Positions 58,750-64,000 of a stretch of DNA of 64,000 bases are shown piece after piece. The first letter of the stretch is position 1; every line of letters begins with the position of its first letter. The notes beneath the pieces were generated by a model. It did no database searches and was not told the origin of the DNA. It was given only the letters and a program-made list of their open reading frames with translations. Source of the stretch: Glandiceps talaboti (taxonomy: Eukaryota > Hemichordata > Enteropneusta > Spengelidae); NCBI RefSeq assembly GCF_964340395.1, contig NC_135563.1, positions 13,149,651-13,213,650 on the forward strand. Direction: 5' to 3'. The position numbers and the translations under genes were made by a program.

Positions 58750-60479
58750 GCTGAATCCTGTATTATATGTCGTCTATCATATGTAATATGTTAAGATAGA
58801 ATGATCATGGCTGATATGGGATTGATTATTGAAAGTCCAGCGACAGAAATACAACAATTACTAAATGCTACTACATCTCAAATATCATATTATAGAAACA
58901 GTTTCGATCATATTTTTCTCGAAATTTTATATCGGAAAATATTAATGTCATTAAATGACATGGGGTTGGTTTTCAATACCCAATATCATAACAGGATATA
59001 TATCTCTTACATTTACTTTCATTATGAACTTGAATTTGAAAATCTCTAGATATAAAAGATTAATTGCAGAGCATAGGTACGTGTAGATTGTTGTTTTCCT
59101 TGTCTACATAAAGTATAATAACGTTGTGACTCAATTGTTTCCTCTAACTGTATCTCAAATTGCGCCTTCAAAGGGACGAGTGTCAAGACGTCTGGCAGGG
59201 AGACTAGTGCTTAGTATACTAGGCCAATACAGTAAGATTTAAATTGTACTTATGAAAGTTTTAAATGCTTTGTTACGTATAAATATTTGTCATAGATACA
59301 CTAAATAAAGTTGGTAATCAGTGAAATAATAGGCAATTATTACAATTATAGTAGAGATGTATTTTTCCCTTCAATGCTAATGTATCTTTTTTTTCAACAA
59401 ATGGAATTAAAAATGGTTATGGGTAAAAGCAAAGCAGAATCCTAACGTTTATTTTCCCCAACTACATGTTTACTTTAGGAACAGGCACGTGACAACGTAC
59501 GTTTAACTGTACGTTGAATCTCAATGTATTGAAATGTAAAGTTGTGCTGAGATTGCGGTTGTGTGTGTATGAATTGGAGAAATTGCCTCGCTAGCATTTA
59601 AGAATTACTGAACAGATACTCCATAACTGTACAGCAATATGTCCATCTTCGATGTAAGTTTCTTAATATTATAAGTGAAGTCTATTGGTTCATAGAAAGA
59701 AAATTCGGGGCATTGAACTCGGTGCATGTCATAATAGCATATAATGTATTTGTTTGTTTTATTATAAAGTAACACTAAAGTAATAATAATAATCGTGACT
59801 TATCCATATACAAAACTTTTTCTGTAAAAATAACTTTTTTTCCTGCAAAATATACTTCTTGATATAATGTTATATACTTCTTAATAAACAGTTGCAATTT
59901 ATCTGGGTTTCATCAGACACTCCACTGTCTATAGTTTGATATATCTCGTAGTGACGAGGTCAAAACGTAGTTAATCGAAATGAATTAATACATGTACAGA
60001 ATGTTAAGATTAATGATAAAAGAACATCATACATATTGTTTTGGCAGTGTTTACTCAACTTACGAATTCTACGAACTCGTCTCAATTCAGAGAATTAGCT
60101 TTGTGCAGAGTGATTGTGATGTACTGCGCATGTGTCGATGATAGACCGTAGATAGATCAACCCGACAAGGTTCCATAGTCTACACGTCATGTCGCTTTGA
60201 ACGTCGTACAAGGCAGACCCAACACCGTATACATGCGAGTAAGTGGATAACTGTCTCATTCCTAACCTTGAACTATTCCAGACAATGTTTTAAGCGGACC
60301 TGCATGCTTAAAATGTCTGACATAAATATGGCGTTGCATGACCTATTTCTTTGGCCCACATGAAAGTGTTGTTTGACCTCAGTACTACCCACTTGTATTT
60401 TTATACATACTGGTGTCGATTGTTAGTCGTCCTTAAAAAGCCTTTATATACAACCCACAGGCTGAGTTTACAATCTCGT

Positions 60480-60550
60480 TCAGGGAGCGTTCAGTTTTTA
60501 CAGCCGTGGGGGCGGCAAACCAGAGGGGTCACCTCAGTTTAGGGGTCAAA
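60480..60550 (+). repeat. G-rich degenerate repeat piece
   Basis: GGGAGCGTTCAGTTTTTACAG, followed by GGGGGCGGCAAACC and AGAGGGGTCACC. The layout resembles the left end of the element at 37655 (GGAGCCTTCAGTAATTACAG, GGGGAGGGCCGGG, GGGGTCA). Confidence 0.4.
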
Positions 60551-60593
60551 GAAAGAAAAGCGTGAAAACTGAATGGTCTAAACAAACTCAACT

Positions 60594-60655
60594 TAAAGGT
60601 CTCCAACACTTCTGGCTAGTTTTCGTCCTGTTAACAGAGCATCATCAGGTCCGCG
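60594..60655 (-). other. Hammerhead-like retroelement remnant
   Basis: The minus strand reads CTGATGA, an inverted repeat around CTGTTAACAG, then CGAAAA and a short ACT/AGT stem. CTGANGA-stem-CGAAA is the signature of hammerheads and of Penelope-like tails. Here residue 17 would be G and stem II has mismatches, so it is probably inactive. Confidence 0.4.
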
Positions 60656-61472
60656 AATATATACAATAGAATTAAGATTAGGACAAGGGCCATATAATAT
60701 GTACTGGAGATAACTTTGCTAAAGGGAATTGAGGTGTTGAATACCATATTCAAGTATTCTTATCCAATAAATGCAATGTTAAATATTCAAAAAGTGCATG
60801 AGCGAGAAAGTAGTATTACATATGCATACATTGTGTATAGTTTGATATTTGAAGCCTCTAAATGGCTTTCTACATGTCTTTATTTTTCCGGTTTTACCGT
60901 GAGAGGGGACACCCCCACCACATGCTCCCCACCAGCAGCCATCATGGATATGATGTACGCCATCCCTCCCCTCATACCAACAAAATCACGGGTGTATTAG
61001 TAACTAATACATCAATGCTCAACTCCCAAAGATTGAAGGGGTACGCCCTACTGACTCAGTATCTCCAAGTATATGTTAGAGTTAAATGTATATTTTAGGA
61101 TTTCTCCTGCTGAAAGTGCTTTTCAAATTTGTACAGCAACCACGTCCGTATGTGAGAGTCGAAATTGTAAACACGCATAGAAGTTAAAGTGGCTGCAACT
61201 TATACATATCACAACAAATAACACAGGTGTTAAATGATTGGTAAGTTTAAATTAAGGAAGCTTTTTTGCTAAAATGTGCTCGAATTGCATAAAGACTTGC
61301 ATTTACATCTACAACAAGCAAGTTATAGATTTGTCTGTGCAGCTACGAATGTTTCACACAATGTCATGTACATGTTTTACAGTATTTCTTTGAAAAAGTT
61401 GCATTATCAAATACATGTAAGCTTAACAAGGGCCGTTACATAATTGTAACCTTTCTTTCTCTTTATTTTCAG

Positions 61473-61523
61473 GCTAGTACTAGTAGCAGGATATAAACCG
61501 GTTTAAACCACATACCAATCACA
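61473..61523 (+). other. 5' UTR portion after a strong splice acceptor
   Basis: A long pyrimidine tract and TTTTCAG end at 61472, 51 bases before the ATG. This implies either an upstream non-coding exon or, if the animal uses spliced leaders, a trans-splice site. Confidence 0.6.
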
Positions 61524-62621
61524 ATGGCTGAGGGTGGTGTGCCATCAAGCAAAATACTTGATGAAATAGACGATCGAATTCTCCTTTGTCCGATATGCAT
61601 GGATCGGTTCAAATCGCCCAAGATTTTGCAATGCTTTCATACGTTTTGCGAGCATTGCTTGACCGACTGGGTTAAGACCAACAAAGGGAATCTCATCTGT
61701 CCCACTTGTAAGCAGACGTGGCCTTTGCCGTCTGGAGGAGCTACTAAAGTTGGCAACAACTGTTTCATGAATGATCTCCTTGAAATAATCACAAAGTTTA
61801 GTGAATCTACCAAGTCCAAGTGCGAAATTTGTGAAAAGGGTGCCAATTATTGGTGTAAAGATTGCGGCCAATATTTCTGTGACGACTGTATCAGAGCTCA
61901 TAAAGTGGTCAAAGCCCTACAAGAACATCAGTTCATGACTGTGGAAGAATACAACACCAAGATGAGATCCAAGCACTTCCGGTTACTCCAGCCTCGATTC
62001 TGCGACATTCATCCAACAACACCTGTAGAATTCTACTGTGATGTCTGCCAAGTACCTGCATGTCTGAAATGCAACGTGACTGAGCACACGGCACCAGACC
62101 ACAAGATGATAACTCTGGAGAAGGCATTTGAGAAGTATTCACCAACGCTGAATCAATACAGGGAGACATTAGAAAAGGAAATAACAGCATTCAAACAGGC
62201 AAAAGAAAAAGCAGAAAATGTGGGGAGAAATCTGGACGGAAATAAAGAAGACACTTTAAGAGAGATAAAGAAGGCCGGAGACAAAATACAAGGTGAGGCA
62301 AGGAAAGAAGGTTACAGGCTTATGGATGAGGCAAAGAGAATCTTTGAACCGAAACGGAAGAGAATAAATTCTGAAATCGATCATCTGTCATTGAGTTTAG
62401 CCAGTGTAGAAAGTGTACACTCCTACTTAACCAACCTGTTGATGTATGGGGGACCTGTAGACATCATGGCAGCCAAGAAAGAACTGGATCGTCAGGTAGA
62501 AGAAAAGGCAAAGAAGAAAAGAAAAGACCCTAAGCTGAACAGCGATGTCATCTTTCAAGAAAATGTTCAACATATACCAGTCCATGTGGGTAGAGTGCTC
62601 TCTGAAAAATCTGTGATGAAG
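61524..62621 (+). CDS. TRIM paralogue exon 1: RING, two B-boxes, coiled coil
   Basis: 366 codons, start context CACAATGG, donor AAG/GTAAGA in phase 0. The RING reads ILLCPICMDRFKSPKILQCF and is almost the same as its neighbour's. The coiled coil is longer in Lys/Glu (KEKAENVGRN, KKKRKD), giving a more charged surface than in the first gene. Confidence 0.92.
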
Positions 62622-62723
62622 GTAAGAGAGTAGGATTGGATACATTCATATAAGTTATTTTATATATTTCATTTCCTCTCGATTGAATACCCAACGTTTT
62701 AGATATTGCAAACTAAGAGCTGG

Positions 62724-62758
<35 letters not shown>

Positions 62759-62871
62759 TTCTGTCTGTCTGTCTGTCTGTCTGTCAGTCAGTCAGTCAGT
62801 CAGTCAGTCAGTCAGCATGCAAGTACGTAGGTAAGTAGGTAGGTAGGTAGGTAGGTAGGTAGATAGATAGA

Positions 62872-62915
<44 letters not shown>

Positions 62916-63897
62916 TTGTAGGTGATAGTATAGGTAGGTATTTTGATTTATCCTGATAGTTTATGGCTTGTATACAGCCTGAATAGAGTACACAACAGTA
63001 TTGATAGCCTACTTGAAGTGAACTTTGTACTTTGTGTGATTTGCATGTCTTGTCTGCATTGTCAGAACGATGCTACACTTTTCTGGATTGCACATTGTAG
63101 TTGGTATGTATCTAGAATAAATCTACACGATTTCATATTTATTCATTCTACAGGATGACCAGGTCAAGACTAGAAAACTCTTGCGAGAAAATCGGGAGTT
63201 TCGGAATGACTCAGCTACAGAGGTATGTTTGACCATTACTCACCGTTCGCAAGTGTTGGACCAACTCTGAGTGATTTGCAAACATGTCCTGTTTTGACCT
63301 ATTCACAATTGCATTCTTCAACTGACAATATTTGCTTATGTAGTGACCTCTTTTAGGTCATATATCTCAAACCCAAATAATCAATTTGACGACAAATATT
63401 TGAACATTTATTTTTTATAAGTAATTTTTAAAAAGATAGGAAATTTGATAGGTTGCCAGTGGAAGGGACAGGCAAAGTCAGAAACTTCCCATGGCGACAC
63501 GCTGACATATATAGAAACCGAGGTTACACGAGATGGGACCTATAGTCTATATAGAGATAGGAGGGATGTGAATTAACATGCACAGCCTTTCCTTTGCTGA
63601 CTATACTTATTATCATGTAATTTGTGTTTAGGGCTGTCTAACTGTGTTTCCAAAATTAATCTTTACAGAATATTTTTGACCAAGTGGCGGCCACTATTGA
63701 TTTGCCATCACTAGATATATCTGAGGATGAAGCCAGGACAAAAATTGATGACGCTGCTCGAAAGGCTGGCATAATATATTGCTATAAACGTGATGGTAAA
63801 AGTGTCCTCTTGCAAGGAAATCTTCAGCAAATAAACTATGTTAATAGGCAGGTTTTGGGACTAGAGCGACCAACAGCTACGGTGACCACTGCTCAAG
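61524..63897 (+). CDS. TRIM paralogue of the TRIM-Deltex gene (3' end off window)
   Basis: Exons 61524-62621, 63154-63222 and 63669-63897 (the last ending at a donor, phase 1) give 465 residues. Order: RING (C22, C25, C37, H39, C42, C45, C59, C62), B-box 1 (C100 to H135), B-box 2 (C160, H163, C172, C175, C180, C183, H188, H193), coiled coil about 195-305, the shared SVHSYL block, a short charged exon, then a module resembling a KH-like fold. The first exon is clearly the sister of the neighbouring gene's exon 1, so this is a tandem duplicate. KH-like modules precede the RING-DTC of DTX3L, so a Deltex catalytic end is expected in the next exons, which lie beyond the window. That end is inference. 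Confidence 0.85.
62725..62911 (+). repeat. Compound microsatellite in paralogue intron 1
   Basis: (CTGT)n, (CAGT)n, (AGGT)n with a few GATA, then (GT)n. The units appear to grade into one another. Confidence 0.95.
63154..63222 (+). CDS. TRIM paralogue exon 2 (23 codons)
   Basis: Acceptor TTCTACAG, donor GAG/GTATGT, phase 0 at both ends. It reads DDQVKTRKLLRENREFRNDS. As a charged linker in phase 0 it could be skipped without breaking the frame. Confidence 0.75.
63669..63897 (+). CDS. TRIM paralogue exon 3: KH-like module
   Basis: Acceptor CTTTACAG, donor CAAG/GTAAAT, phase 1 out. The chain runs NIFDQVAATIDLPSLDISED, then ARTKIDDAARKAGIIYCYKR and SVLLQGNLQQINYVNRQVLG. The pattern helix, beta, beta, G-x-(L/I) turn, helix fits KH-like modules found in DTX3L and PARP14-type proteins. 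This fold call is from pattern only. The first gene has no counterpart exon. Confidence 0.7.
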
Positions 63898-64000
63898 GTA
63901 AATAGCTATTGGGGTCCTCGTTTCCTTAATGATCCATGGTTTGTAGATGCTTGACCTTTCCGTTCTACATGAACAGTAATTATTTACAGTTGTATCATAA

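Larger units (their letters stand above)
58750..61472. other. Spacer between the two TRIM paralogues
   Basis: Contains the 3' UTR of the first gene, a G-rich repeat piece (60480-60550) and a hammerhead-like inverted motif (60594-60655). A likely upstream non-coding exon of the second gene was not located. Confidence 0.45.

Noticed and set aside
58801-59049. 82-codon frame after the TRIM-Deltex stop
   Set aside because: Lies in the probable 3' UTR before an AATAAA and has no recognisable domain.

Overview
The window is AT-rich genomic DNA from an animal. Evidence for this is spliced coding exons with GT/AG borders, TRIM and Deltex-type ubiquitin-ligase genes, fragments of LINE and Penelope-like retroelements, several foldback (MITE-like) elements and very abundant microsatellites. 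The clade cannot be fixed from sequence alone; an invertebrate bilaterian (lophotrochozoan or invertebrate deuterostome) is my best guess. There are no operons.

Left part (1-19,373): one large minus-strand gene. I could join six exons (19,373 down to 1,161) with matching splice phases at all five junctions. They give 1,002 residues: an ankyrin-repeat N-terminus, a basic Ser/Lys-rich linker and ARM/HEAT-like helices. Two exons (2838-2962 and 1161-1454) were recovered from splice sites and reading frame; the first has no ATG and is missed by ATG-based ORF calling. The 3' end lies off the left edge. Its long introns carry a 150-bp MITE, a 330-bp palindromic element, a LINE tail and other repeats.

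Middle part (19,374-55,495): about 36 kb with no gene I can support. It holds a 21-bp minisatellite in two opposed arrays around a (TA)n tract, many long microsatellites, a Penelope-like fragment with a well-formed minus-strand hammerhead ribozyme (43.1 kb), a GC-rich foldback element with a 9-bp direct flank repeat (48.56-48.82 kb), second copies of the MITE families seen on the left, a 65-bp direct duplication and a broken frame resembling an IPT/TIG domain.

Right part (55,496-64,000): two tandem plus-strand paralogues. The first is complete in four exons (601 aa): RING, B-box 1, B-box 2, coiled coil, then a second RING and a Deltex C-terminal (DTC) domain. It is thus a TRIM-Deltex fusion. 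The second starts with a very similar one-exon RING/B-box/B-box/coiled-coil part, continues into two further exons, one resembling a KH-like module, and runs off the right edge. By analogy with DTX3L the pair may form a small ubiquitin/ADP-ribose signalling cluster. This fusion architecture is the most interesting coding finding; the hammerhead and the 9-bp-flanked foldback element are the most interesting non-coding ones.
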